64,000 bases of DNA, taken from Cohnella fermenti. GTDB taxonomy: Bacteria; Bacillota; Bacilli; Paenibacillales; Paenibacillaceae. Both the position numbers and the translations under genes were made by a program. Location of the stretch: contig NZ_SSOB01000008.1 in assembly GCF_004801405.1 (NCBI RefSeq), forward strand, positions 124,001 to 188,000, in the 5' to 3' direction. The notes beneath the pieces were generated by a model. That model did not search any database and had not been told where the DNA came from. It was given only the letters and a program-made list of their open reading frames with translations. Below are positions 17,731-26,576 of the stretch, piece by piece; position 1 is the stretch's first letter; the number at the start of each line of letters is the position of its first letter.

Positions 17731-18434
17731 AGGAACTATCGGTTGTCGTCCCGATCTATAACGAGCGCGACGATCTGACTCGGCTGATCTTCGCGATCAC
17801 GGGGGCGCTGGACCCGCATGTCGAGGAATACGAGATTGTTCTCGTCAACGACGGCAGCACGGACGGCAGCGGGGCGCAGCTCGACAAGCTGGCGGAGAGC
17901 GATGCGAAGCTTCGCGTGCTCCACTTCGAGCGCAATTGCGGGCAGACGGCGGCGATCGCAGCGGGGCTGAAGGTGGCCGAGGGCCGTTATGTCGCGCTTA
18001 TGGACGGGGACCTGCAGACGTTCCCGGAAGATATCGTCAAGCTTCTTCCTTATATGGCGGAGTACGACTTCGCGAACGGAACGCGGGTGGACCGCAGAGA
18101 CACCTTGGTGAAAAAAGTCTCGTCAAAGGTAGGCAACGGGGTGCGCAACAAGATTACTGGGGATCAGATCCAGGATACCGGTTGCCCGATGAAGCTGTTC
18201 AAGCGCGAGGTCGCGCAGAGCTTCAACCTGTATGAAGGCTTCCACCGCTTCCTGCCGACCCTGGCGAGAATGAACGGCTTCAGCGTTATTGAGGTTCCCG
18301 TCGGGCATCGCGAGAGAACGGCGGGCAAGTCGAAGTACGGCGTGCTGAACCGGGCTTTCGTCGGGCTTATGGACGCGATCGTGATCGGATGGCTGCGCAA
18401 GCGCACCATTCGCTATCAGATCCGGGGCGATTAA
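17727..18434 (+). CDS. Family 2 glycosyltransferase (DPM1/GtrB-like)
   Basis: The product has 235 residues. The GT-A fold is shown by LSVVVPIYNERDDL, the VLVNDGSTDGS nucleotide-binding segment and the DXD-like MDGDLQ. The C-terminal segment AFVGLMDAIVIGWLRKR is amphipathic and may touch the membrane. DPM1-like enzymes charge a polyprenyl phosphate carrier with a sugar. An ATGA overlap with the epimerase and 3-nt spacing to the LAB_N gene make a tight three-gene operon. Confidence 0.85.
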   Translation: MKELSVVVPIYNERDDLTRLIFAITGALDPHVEEYEIVLVNDGSTDGSGAQLDKLAESDAKLRVLHFERNCGQTAAIAAGLKVAEGRYVALMDGDLQTFPEDIVKLLPYMAEYDFANGTRVDRRDTLVKKVSSKVGNGVRNKITGDQIQDTGCPMKLFKREVAQSFNLYEGFHRFLPTLARMNGFSVIEVPVGHRERTAGKSKYGVLNRAFVGLMDAIVIGWLRKRTIRYQIRGD

Positions 18435-18437
18435 GAG

Positions 18438-18734
18438 ATGAGCGGCCATGCGAAGGAATGGTTCTGGATCGGCTTCGGCCTGATTGGGCAAATTATGTTC
18501 ACCGGACGCTTCGTCGTTCAGTGGATCGCAAGCGAGAAGGCGAAGATGAGCGTCGTCACGAAGTCGTTCTGGGTGTTCGGCATCATCGGCAGCACGATCC
18601 TGTCGATCTACGCGATCTACAGGAGAGACCCCGTCTATATTCTGGGACAAGTTCCGGGGGTATTCATCTACGCCCGCAACCTGATTCTGATGCGGAACAC
18701 GGATCGCTCGAACTCGACCCAAGAGTCGGAATGA
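18438..18734 (+). CDS. LAB_N domain small membrane protein
   Basis: The 98-residue protein matches the domain found at the N-terminus of some lipid-A-disaccharide synthases (WFWIGFGLIGQIMFTGRFVVQW; then SFWVFGIIGST; then YILGQVPGVFIYARNL), with about three membrane segments. Stand-alone versions sit beside polyprenyl-phosphate glycosyltransferases and are thought to help in lipid-linked sugar transfer. A GT39/ArnT-type transferase, often third in such operons, is absent here. Confidence 0.82.
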   Translation: MSGHAKEWFWIGFGLIGQIMFTGRFVVQWIASEKAKMSVVTKSFWVFGIIGSTILSIYAIYRRDPVYILGQVPGVFIYARNLILMRNTDRSNSTQESE

Positions 18735-19300
18735 AGCGATTGAGCAGCGGCGCAAAGAGAATAGAGGCCGATGCGAAGGAATCAAGGATCGGTGCGCGAA
18801 AAGATCCAAGGTCGAAGTGAAGAGGTCGAAGGAAGGGGCTGCTTCGAGGGTCGTTGGACTGTCGTGGCGGCCCTTTCCGGCCCGTACGCGAGGGGCGGCA
18901 GCCGTCGATCAAGCCGGCGCACCCGCCGAAGCTAACAACCCCCGCTGAACCTGGCGAAGCCTCTGAACCCAACAACAGACACCGCTAACCCTAACAAACT
19001 CAGCAACCGCAGCAAACCGCAGCAAACCCGGCAAACCGCGACAAACCCAGCAAACCCGGCAAACCCGGCAAACCGCAACAAACCCGTCAAACCCGTCAAA
19101 CCCAGCAAACCCGGCAAACCCGGCAAACCCGTCAAACCCGTCAAACCTGGCAAACCCGGCAAACCGCGACAAACCCAGCAAACCCGGCAAACCGCAACAA
19201 CCCCAGCAACCCCAGCAAACAACTTACCAGCTCCGTCGAACCCGCTGGCCCCCACCGAGCCCCGCCGAACCCAACAAACCTGCTGTGGACCTATCGGACC
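18735..19300. repeat. CAAACCCGG short tandem repeat tract
   Basis: From 18939 to about 19225 the + strand is built of variants of the 9-mer CAAACCCGG (also CAAACCCGT and CAACAAACC). Minus-strand frames read Gly-Phe-rich, but no ribosome binding site is present and all frames are repetitive. The tract directly precedes a four-hairpin module. Confidence 0.8.
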
Positions 19301-19323
19301 CACCGAACTCGCTAGTCACTGAT

Positions 19324-19505
19324 TTTTATGTGAAAAATCACATTGGCGCAGCCCGAAACGGACAATTTGGACGATTATATGTGAAAAACCACATTCATGG
19401 AGGAATTTCCGGCCCGAAGTGCTGGATGTATGCGAAAAATCACATAAAACACCTCAATTCCCTCCCTAACCAAGCCGACGAATGTGAAAAATCACATAAA
19501 ATCGC
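19324..19505. repeat. Four-hairpin dispersed module, copy 2
   Basis: Units start at 19328, 19379, 19430 and 19482 (51, 51, 52 bp), each with ATGTG-type arms around an A-rich loop, such as ATGTGAAAAATCACAT. Spacers between hairpins match those of copies 1 and 4 in the same order. Confidence 0.88.
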
Positions 19506-19641
19506 AAGATTCCTCGAACCAGAGGGCAAAAGGCGTCGAACCAGTGGCGCGAATAGTCTCATGGGAGAGGGCACCTGCCGCAACCGAGTCCAGCCCCTGC
19601 CATGAGGACGCTCCGCCCGGACTGCCGCCCGGCCGAAGACG

Positions 19642-20526
19642 CTACTCCTCCCAATGGAAGGGCCGCGCCAGCCGTGCCGGAATGCGGGTGCTTCTGTCCC
19701 CCTTGGCCGAATTCAACTGGGACTGCGAGACGAAGAGGGCTCCCGTCAGATCGGCGCCGCGAAGGTCCGCGTCCCGCAGGTCGGCGCCGATGAGGTCGGC
19801 CTGCCGCAGATCGGCCTCGCGCAGGTCGGCGGCGATGAGCCATGCGCCCCGCAGGTTCGCGCAGCGCAGATCGGCCTGCCGCAGCTTCGCGCCAACGAGG
19901 TCGGCTCCCCGGCCGGCCTTCTTCGGTGTCCGCAGCGGCCCCTTGAACGCGGCCCGGGCACTCGCCCGCGCCAGCTCGCTCGCCTCGAGCAGTAGCGGAT
20001 TCACCTCCGCGCGGCATGCGGAGACGGACACTCGAAGCAGGCTGTCCGGCTCCTGCAGGGTCAATTCCTCGATCTCCCGCAGCGCTTGCAAGAGCTTCTC
20101 CCGGATCGGTCGGTCGACAACGGCCTCCAGGGAGCTCGCTTCGCTCAAGTACCACAGCAGCTCCTGAAGCTGCCACGCGATCGGGAACGCTTCGAACATT
20201 CGGGGAGCGGCTTCCGGTTCCTCCCGCCAGCCCCGACCCCGGAAGGTCAGCCGCGACAGCTTCTGGCCCGCGCCGAAGCAGTCATATACCGTGCAGCCGC
20301 GATAGCCTTGATCGCGAAGCTCGCCGTGTATGCCGCAGCGATAGTCGTCCCGCAACTGCGGGCAGGGCTGGCCGGCGGCCTTGTCCGCGGCGAAGTCGCT
20401 CGAAGCCGCGAACGGCAGCGCTGCGCAGCACAAGCCGAAGCAATTGTCGCAGTCGGCCCGCAATTGGGCGAGGGGAATGGGGGAGAGATTGTCCGCATAG
20501 GAAGCCTGGGAATTTGAACTCGTCAT
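19642..20526 (-). CDS. Pentapeptide-repeat protein with cysteine-rich N-terminus
   Basis: From the ATG at 20526 the protein has 294 residues. Residues 20-100 hold a cysteine cluster (CDNCFGLCC, later [16 protein letters not shown] and GCTVYDCFG) that could bind metal. The last 70 residues are pentapeptide repeats A(D/N)LXX ([20 protein letters not shown] and on), which fold as a right-handed beta helix. Some pentapeptide proteins protect DNA gyrase, but here the job is unknown. It is a single-gene unit. Confidence 0.8.
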   Translation of the reverse strand: MTSSNSQASYADNLSPIPLAQLRADCDNCFGLCCAALPFAASSDFAADKAAGQPCPQLRDDYRCGIHGELRDQGYRGCTVYDCFGAGQKLSRLTFRGRGWREEPEAAPRMFEAFPIAWQLQELLWYLSEASSLEAVVDRPIREKLLQALREIEELTLQEPDSLLRVSVSACRAEVNPLLLEASELARASARAAFKGPLRTPKKAGRGADLVGAKLRQADLRCANLRGAWLIAADLREADLRQADLIGADLRDADLRGADLTGALFVSQSQLNSAKGDRSTRIPARLARPFHWEE

Positions 20527-20706
20527 GGTTGTTCTCCGTTCAGTCGAGGATAATCCGAGTATAGCATACCGGCCGACGTCCAGGGCTTCCGGCATCGACG
20601 GGCCGACGTTAACTCCTTCCCTGCCCAGTCAACATTCGGTCATTGTGATCGATAGTCATATCGTTTATGATGATCTGAGAAAATACGACAAAGAGAGCTG
20701 AATCGC

Positions 20707-21741
20707 GTGAACCCACTAGAGCTGAATTACAGGATGCCGCCCGAATGGGTGGAGCACGAGCGCACCTTCATGTCCTGGCCGGTCAAGGACTCGATGGTGT
20801 ACCCGGACGACCATGAATCGGTATGCGCCGGTTACGCCGGAATCGTCAAGGCGATCGCCGAGTTCGAGCCGGTGTCAGTGCTTGTCAACGAGTCCGACGA
20901 GGAGCTGGCGAAGGAGCATCTGAACGCGCCGAATATCGATCTTGTGCGTATCCCTCATAGCGATGCCTGGCTGCGCGACAACGGGCCGACCTTCCTCATC
21001 GGCGAAGGCGGCGAACTGGCGGGCGTGAACTGGACGTTTAACGCTTGGGGCGGCAAGTACGCTCCGTGGGACCTGGACGATGCGGTCGCGCCGCAGATTC
21101 TGGAGCGGACGCAAGCCCGCCGCTTCGACGCGCCGCTCGTGATGGAAGGCGGCTCGCTGCATGTCGACGGAGAAGGAACGGTCGTCACGACCGAGGAGTG
21201 CCTGCTGAATCCGAACCGGAACCCGGAGCTGAGTCGGGAGCAGATTGAGGAAGAGTTGAGAAGGTTCCTGAACGTGTCGAAGGTCATCTGGCTGAAGCGC
21301 GGGCTCGACGGCGACGAGACGGACGGCCATGTCGACAACATCGCCTGCTTCGCTGCCCCGGGGAAGGTCGTCCTGCAGGTATGCGACGATCCGGCCGACG
21401 AGAACTACGCGATCACGCAGGAGAACCTGCGCATTCTAGAAGCGGAGACGGATGCGAAGGGGCGCAGGCTGGAGATCGTCAAGATCCCGCAGCCGCCGAA
21501 GGCGATTTTCGAAGACAGCCGTCTCACCTTGAGCTACCTGAACTTCTACTTCGTGAACGGGGGCATCGTGCTCCCGGTGTTCGGCGGGCCGGCCGCGGAG
21601 GCCGACCGCGAAGCGGAACGCATTCTGCAAGAGACATTCCCGCAGCGCCGGATTCGCACGGTGGACGGCATGGCGATCATCAAGGAAGGCGGCAACGTGC
21701 ATTGCACGACGCAGCAGATGCCGAGAGGAGGAGCAAGATGA
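20707..21741 (+). CDS. aguA: Agmatine deiminase
   Basis: The product has 344 residues, the usual size for the peptidyl-arginine-deiminase-like family. The N-terminus (PPEWVEHERTFMSWP) and the active-site cysteine in GGNVHCTTQQMP are characteristic. It converts agmatine to N-carbamoylputrescine and ammonia. GTG start. The stop overlaps the ATG of aguB, so both steps of putrescine formation are coupled. Confidence 0.93.
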   Translation: MNPLELNYRMPPEWVEHERTFMSWPVKDSMVYPDDHESVCAGYAGIVKAIAEFEPVSVLVNESDEELAKEHLNAPNIDLVRIPHSDAWLRDNGPTFLIGEGGELAGVNWTFNAWGGKYAPWDLDDAVAPQILERTQARRFDAPLVMEGGSLHVDGEGTVVTTEECLLNPNRNPELSREQIEEELRRFLNVSKVIWLKRGLDGDETDGHVDNIACFAAPGKVVLQVCDDPADENYAITQENLRILEAETDAKGRRLEIVKIPQPPKAIFEDSRLTLSYLNFYFVNGGIVLPVFGGPAAEADREAERILQETFPQRRIRTVDGMAIIKEGGNVHCTTQQMPRGGAR

Positions 21742-22613
21742 GGAAGGTAACCGTAGCCGCCACGCAGATGGCGTGCTCCGCGAATATCGAGGAGAACATC
21801 GCGAGAGCGGACAAGCTCGTTCGCGAGGCCGCCGCTCAGGGCGCGCAGATCATTCTGATCCAGGAGCTGTTCGAGACGCCTTACTTCTGCCAGAAGGAGA
21901 AGTCGGACTACTACGTGTACGCGACGGAGCTGGAGAGCAACAAGGCGGTGGCCCACTTCAAGCAGGTGGCCAAGGAGCTGCAGGTCGTACTGCCGATCAG
22001 CTTCTATGAGAAAAAAAACTACGCCCGCTACAACTCCCTCGCGGTCATCGATGCGGACGGGTCGGTGATGGGACTCTATCGCAAGAGCCACATTCCGGAC
22101 GGACCGGGGTACGAAGAGAAGTTCTACTTCAATCCGGGAGACACCGGCTTCAAGGTGTGGAACACCCGCTATGCCAAGATCGGCGTCGGCGTCTGCTGGG
22201 ACCAGTGGTACCCGGAAGCGGCTCGCTGCATGGCGCTGATGGGCGCAGAGCTGTTGTTCTACCCGACAGCGATCGGCTCGGAGCCGCAGGACGGCTCGAT
22301 CGACTCGAAGGATCATTGGCAGATGTGCATGCGCGGCCATGCCGCGATGAACCTGATGCCGGTTATCGCCTCGAACCGCGTGGGCGTGGAATCGGACGAA
22401 GATTCCTCGATCACCTTCTACGGCTCCTCCTTTATTGCCGGTCCGCAGGGCAATATCGTGAAGGAAGCGGGAAGAGCGGAAGAGACGACGCTTGTGGCCG
22501 AGTTCGACCTCGATCAATTGGAGGTTCAGCGCATCGAATGGGGGATCTTCCGCGATCGGCGTCCCGACTTGTATCGGGTTATCGCCTCCTACGACGGAAG
22601 CACGATGATTTAA
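21738..22613 (+). CDS. aguB: N-carbamoylputrescine amidase
   Basis: From the ATG at 21738 (GAGGAGGAG upstream) the protein has 291 residues of the nitrilase superfamily. The Glu-Lys-Cys triad is visible in ILIQELFETPYF, LYRKSHIPDG and GVCWDQWYPEAAR. It hydrolyses N-carbamoylputrescine to putrescine, CO2 and ammonia. It completes the arginine-agmatine-putrescine route with AguA. The open frame upstream of this ATG overlaps aguA out of frame and is not used. Confidence 0.93.
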   Translation: MRKVTVAATQMACSANIEENIARADKLVREAAAQGAQIILIQELFETPYFCQKEKSDYYVYATELESNKAVAHFKQVAKELQVVLPISFYEKKNYARYNSLAVIDADGSVMGLYRKSHIPDGPGYEEKFYFNPGDTGFKVWNTRYAKIGVGVCWDQWYPEAARCMALMGAELLFYPTAIGSEPQDGSIDSKDHWQMCMRGHAAMNLMPVIASNRVGVESDEDSSITFYGSSFIAGPQGNIVKEAGRAEETTLVAEFDLDQLEVQRIEWGIFRDRRPDLYRVIASYDGSTMI

Positions 22614-22631
22614 GGCATATTTGCCTTGCAT

Positions 22632-22668
22632 AGCCCGCGTTGGCGCTTGTCGCCTCGCGGGCTTTTCC
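22632..22668 (+). terminator. Terminator after aguAB
   Basis: AGCCCGCG (22632-22639) pairs with CGCGGGCT (22656-22663), followed by TTTTCC. Confidence 0.85.
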
Positions 22669-22780
22669 CGTCGCAGGGACTCCTTGCTCGAATCTAACTC
22701 TTTTCTAACAATTTTGCGAGTATGGGGTTAACAGGTTGTCGCTAAGATGAAGGCAATACATATGATTAAGGGGTGTGCCC

Positions 22781-24532
22781 ATGTTCGGTTGGATTACTCG
22801 TCGCAAGAGTTTGGCCGTGGTGAGTTCGGTTATTCTGTCGTTGGTGTTGCTCATCTTGATGGGCACGATGTCCACCCTGATGTACAAGTCGGAGAAGAGT
22901 GCGGTGCTGCGGGAGTTCAAGCAAGTCGGGGACAAGCTGGGAGACCAGATGCAGACGCGCGGGGAGCGCATCGCGGAGGCTGCGAACGGCTTCCGCGAAG
23001 GCAAGATGACGTCGACCGCAGAGCTGGGCGACCTGAAGGAACAACTCGATGCGATGGTTGACGATACATTGATCGCCAACGCCTACTTGGTCCTCCCCGA
23101 TATCTCGGAGCGGGACGGGAAGACGTATCTCCGCATGATCCAATCGAATGAGAGCCTTACCGCGGCGGATGCCGGAGCCGGGCAGGAGTTCGTGGCCCAC
23201 AACGCCCTGGTCTCCGTCTTCAAGGGAGCGCTGATTGGCAAGACGGGGCTGTCTGCCGGATATAGAGACGACTTCGGCTCCTGGATGTCCTACCTGAAGC
23301 CGATCGTCGCCGAGGATGGGAGCGCGGTGGCGGTATTCGGCGTCGACTACAACTACGGGAATGTTCAGAGTCGTATGAACGGATTGCTCTGGAATGCCAT
23401 TCTGGTCGGTCTTCTCGTCACCGCCATCGGCATCGCGATCATGGTCGTGCTGGTTCGAATTGCGGTGAAGCCGCTCGGCATTCTGGCCGTCATGGCCAAG
23501 CAGGCGTCGACCGGCGATCTGACGGTGAAGGTGCCGGTAACGAGCCGCAACGAGATCGGTCAGGCGGCGGGCTCGTTTAACGAGATGATCGCGAGTCTGA
23601 GGGAACTGGCCGCCCATATCGACCGAACGTCGAACGAGGTGACGGAGTCTTCCTTGCACCTGAAGGAGACGGCGGGGCAGACGGCCGCCGCGGCGAACGA
23701 CATCGCGCATTCAATCCAGGACGTAGCCGCCGGCATGGAGACGCAGCTCGTCAGCTCGGCGGAGAGCCAGACCGCCATGACGGAGATGACGATCGGCATC
23801 CAGCGCATCTCCGAATCCTCGCAGGTTGTCGCGGAGCTGGCGGCCGACACCGCGGGGATGGCCTCCGACGGCGATGTTGTCATCTCCCGCACGGTGGAGC
23901 AGATGGGCACGATCGAGCAGCATGTTATTGCCGCATCGGATGCGATGAAGGAGCTAAACCAATCGAATGAGAGGATCGGCGACATCCTGGCGCATATCTC
24001 CGACGTAGCGAACCAGACGAATCTGCTCGCGCTTAACGCATCCATCGAAGCGGCGCGGGCGGGAGAGCACGGCAAGGGCTTCGCGGTCGTCGCGCAGGAG
24101 ATTCGCAAGCTGGCCGAGCGCTCGCGGGAGTCGTCGGAGGAGATCTCCACGATTCTGCATGTGATCGGGACAAAGGCTGGCGAGGTGTACGCTTCGCTTG
24201 AGGTGTCGGCGGGCGAGGCTCGCGAGGGCACGAAGCTGGCGAACGCGAGCGGGGAGTCGTTCCGCTCCATTCTTCGCTCCATCCGGCAGGTATCGAGCCA
24301 GGTGCAGGAAGTGTCCGCCGCGTCCGAAGAGATGTCCGCAGGCAGCGAGCAGATCGCCGCTTCGCTCGAGGAGCTCGAGCGAATGGCGAAGCTGTCGGCG
24401 GCGCACTCCCAGGACGTAGCCGCCTCCTCCGAGGAGCAACTGGCCTCGGTCGAAGAGGTGGCCGGCGCCTCCGAGCAGCTCCGGCTGCTGGCCGGCCAGC
24501 TCCGCGCAGCGGTCGGGAGCTTCCGACTGTAA
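22781..24532 (+). CDS. Methyl-accepting chemotaxis protein
   Basis: From the ATG at 22781 (AAGGGG 7 nt upstream) the protein has 583 residues. Membrane segment 1 (about 14-36), an extracellular sensor (about 38-195, probably Cache-like), membrane segment 2 (about 200-222), HAMP (222-275) and the signalling coiled coil (about 300-583) follow in order. The hairpin tip [36 protein letters not shown] is the conserved MCP signature, here cited only by its position around residues 410-445. It is a single-gene unit; ligand unknown. Confidence 0.92.
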   Translation: MFGWITRRKSLAVVSSVILSLVLLILMGTMSTLMYKSEKSAVLREFKQVGDKLGDQMQTRGERIAEAANGFREGKMTSTAELGDLKEQLDAMVDDTLIANAYLVLPDISERDGKTYLRMIQSNESLTAADAGAGQEFVAHNALVSVFKGALIGKTGLSAGYRDDFGSWMSYLKPIVAEDGSAVAVFGVDYNYGNVQSRMNGLLWNAILVGLLVTAIGIAIMVVLVRIAVKPLGILAVMAKQASTGDLTVKVPVTSRNEIGQAAGSFNEMIASLRELAAHIDRTSNEVTESSLHLKETAGQTAAAANDIAHSIQDVAAGMETQLVSSAESQTAMTEMTIGIQRISESSQVVAELAADTAGMASDGDVVISRTVEQMGTIEQHVIAASDAMKELNQSNERIGDILAHISDVANQTNLLALNASIEAARAGEHGKGFAVVAQEIRKLAERSRESSEEISTILHVIGTKAGEVYASLEVSAGEAREGTKLANASGESFRSILRSIRQVSSQVQEVSAASEEMSAGSEQIAASLEELERMAKLSAAHSQDVAASSEEQLASVEEVAGASEQLRLLAGQLRAAVGSFRL

Positions 24533-24580
24533 CGGAAGCGGGCGTCACGAATGCGACAAACCGCATAAAAAGCAATAAAA

Positions 24581-24620
24581 AGCCCCCATGAGTCCGCTAA
24601 TCGGATTCGTGGGGGCTTTC
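24581..24620. terminator. Bidirectional terminator between MCP and reductase genes
   Basis: AGCCCCCATGAGTCCG pairs with CGGATTCGTGGGGGCT around a short loop, flanked by A-rich and T-rich runs. It serves both convergent genes. Confidence 0.85.
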
Positions 24621-24647
24621 TCGGCTGCCATGCGCATATTCGATCGC

Positions 24648-25694
24648 TCAATGCTCGTCGTCGTCCTTCACGCCGAGTGCGCGGTTGCGTTCTTTGAACT
24701 TGGAGTTGTGCGAGGAGACGTAGGCGACCTTCTCGGCTTCGGGCTCGATGAACAGCTTGGCGCCGTTGAGGGCGAGCACGGCGTCGGTGAATGTGCCCGC
24801 GATGAGCCGCACCTTGCCTCCATGGTCAACGAAGTCGCCGGCCGCGAACACGCCGGGCAGGTTCGTCTGCAGATCGGAACCGACCTTGACGTTCCAATCC
24901 GTCATGTCGAGTCCCCATTCCTTCACCGGACCGAAGTTGTAGCGCAGCCCGTGGCTGACGACGACGGCATCGATGTCGAGGCGCTCGGACTCGCCGCTCT
25001 CGACGTGGCTGATCGTCACCTGGTCGATGTCGGCGCCGCTGCTGCTGTGCAGGGACTGGATCGCATAAGGGGTCAGGACCCGCGCCGAGGATTGCTTCAT
25101 CTTGACGACGTTGCGCTCGTGGCCGCCGAACTTGTCGCGGCGATGCACGACCGTCAGGCTCTTCGCAATAGGCTCGAGCGCGTTCGCCCAGTCGACAGCC
25201 GCATCCCCGCCGCCGGAGATGAGCACACGCTTGTCGCGGAACACTTCCAGCTCCTGAACGGTATAGTGCAGATTCGTCACCTCGAACCGATCGGAGCCTT
25301 CGATCTCCAGCTTCGCGTGCTCCAGTACGCCGTACCCGATCGCGAGAACGACGGTCTTCGTCCAATGCCGTTCTCCGTTCGCGGAAGTGAGCAGAATCGT
25401 TCCGTCCGCTTGACGCTCCAGATTGACGACCTGCTGCCCAAGCACGACAGTCGGGTCGAATGTCATCGCCTGCTGCTTCAACTGCTCGATCAAGCGGCTG
25501 CCGAGCGTCGGGGTCAGGCCTCCGACATCCCAGATCATTTTCTCCGGGTAGATTAGGATACGTCCGCCAAGCTGCTCATTCGCGTCAATCAGCTTCGTCT
25601 TCAAGTCTCTCATGCCGCTGTAGAAGGCGGTATACATACCGGCGGGGCCTCCGCCAACGATCGTCACATCATAAAGCTCCAGTTGTTCGGTCAC
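24648..25694 (-). CDS. Ferredoxin/flavodoxin-NADP+ reductase (YumC/IruO type)
   Basis: The product has 348 residues in the thioredoxin-reductase-like fold: FAD motif [13 protein letters not shown] near the N-terminus, NADPH motif [12 protein letters not shown] in the middle, and the C-terminal FAD contact [16 protein letters not shown]. It lacks the CxxC redox pair of thioredoxin reductases, as in YumC. A Fur box lies inside its promoter. S. aureus IruO, a Fur-controlled relative, gives electrons to heme oxygenases and for siderophore iron release, so a similar reductive iron role is likely here. Confidence 0.85.
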   Translation of the reverse strand: MTEQLELYDVTIVGGGPAGMYTAFYSGMRDLKTKLIDANEQLGGRILIYPEKMIWDVGGLTPTLGSRLIEQLKQQAMTFDPTVVLGQQVVNLERQADGTILLTSANGERHWTKTVVLAIGYGVLEHAKLEIEGSDRFEVTNLHYTVQELEVFRDKRVLISGGGDAAVDWANALEPIAKSLTVVHRRDKFGGHERNVVKMKQSSARVLTPYAIQSLHSSSGADIDQVTISHVESGESERLDIDAVVVSHGLRYNFGPVKEWGLDMTDWNVKVGSDLQTNLPGVFAAGDFVDHGGKVRLIAGTFTDAVLALNGAKLFIEPEAEKVAYVSSHNSKFKERNRALGVKDDDEH

Positions 25695-25764
25695 GTGTCG
25701 GTCCTTCTTCCTATAAGGGAACTCGCCCGTCTCCAGGCGGGTAGATATGCGTGAATATACTTCT

Positions 25765-25794
25765 ATTGTAATTGATAATAATTCTCATCGTCAA
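25765..25794 (-). promoter_or_regulatory. Promoter with Fur box for the reductase gene
   Basis: On the minus strand TTGACG and TACAAT are separated by 18 bp. TGATAATAATTCTCA (25773-25787, + strand) matches 14 of 15 Fur consensus positions and fills the spacer, so iron repression of the reductase is predicted. Confidence 0.85.
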
Positions 25795-25868
25795 CGAGAA
25801 GAAGGCAATTATTTCAGGAATATCCCGCCTGCCTGTCCCACCTTCACAACAATGACAAAAAGCAACGC

Positions 25869-25903
25869 GAAAAAAACCGGAAGACAAAGAAGCTCTCCCG
25901 GTT
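25869..25903 (-). terminator. Terminator after the marR gene
   Basis: On the minus strand AACCGG and CCGGTT flank an 18-nt loop and are followed by a T run. Confidence 0.7.
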
Positions 25904-25915
25904 CCAGTGCGGCGA

Positions 25916-26407
25916 TCAGTTCTCCTCTTCATCCGGCTTCGGACATGGCTCCGCTTGCTGGAAGATGACGTTCCTCAAGACGCGGAGGGACAAATAAAGC
26001 ATCTCCTGCTTGTCCGGGTCGAGGCTGGCGATATGCCGCGACAGCTCGTCGTCTTCTTCGATGCCAATGACGAGTTGCTCTCCTTCTTCGGTCAAGGCAA
26101 TGAAGTGGCTGCGCCGATCCTCGGGATTCTCGATCCGATTGGCGAGGCCTCGCTTCACCAGGGAATCGACAATGTAGGTCATGGAGGCGGCTTTGAGGTG
26201 CAGCCGGTTCGCGAGCAGCATCGACGAGCAGTCGTGCTGGCGATAGATAAGATTCAGAACCGAGAATTGGTTCAGGGAGAGGTCGTGCTCCCGAAGATGC
26301 TCCGACAATCTGCGAATCCGTTGATGGGAGAAGTGTTTGAAGATCTGGTTGTAGATCTGGATAATCATGTCGGGATCGACGCGGAACTCGGAGTTCACTT
26401 CCGTCAC
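25916..26407 (-). CDS. MarR family transcriptional regulator
   Basis: The protein has 163 residues with a winged helix at about 45-125 (LSLNQFSVLNLIYRQHDCSS, KAASMTYIVDSLVKRGL, ENPEDRRSHFIALTEEG), the DxRxxR/K wing typical of MarR. The acidic C-terminus may help the dimer. Its targets are not evident; the divergent surface-protein gene and itself are the nearest candidates. No ligand can be inferred. Confidence 0.85.
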   Translation of the reverse strand: MTEVNSEFRVDPDMIIQIYNQIFKHFSHQRIRRLSEHLREHDLSLNQFSVLNLIYRQHDCSSMLLANRLHLKAASMTYIVDSLVKRGLANRIENPEDRRSHFIALTEEGEQLVIGIEEDDELSRHIASLDPDKQEMLYLSLRVLRNVIFQQAEPCPKPDEEEN

Positions 26408-26576
26408 CTGCTCTCAAGGGCTAATAATTTATTCTACTGGAATTGGGCGGAGTTGTTCAATCGGGTTGTCCCGGCTTCGGCTTCTTTTTTTGCAACGGCG
26501 TTTACCGCCATTTTACCGCATGATGATAGCCTGTGTGATAGTAATCGACATCATTCGGCAGGGAGAGAGATTCACG

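Noticed and set aside
18909..19303. Gly-Phe-rich frames on the minus strand
   Set aside because: They are translations of the CAAACCCGG simple repeat, open in more than one frame and without start signals.
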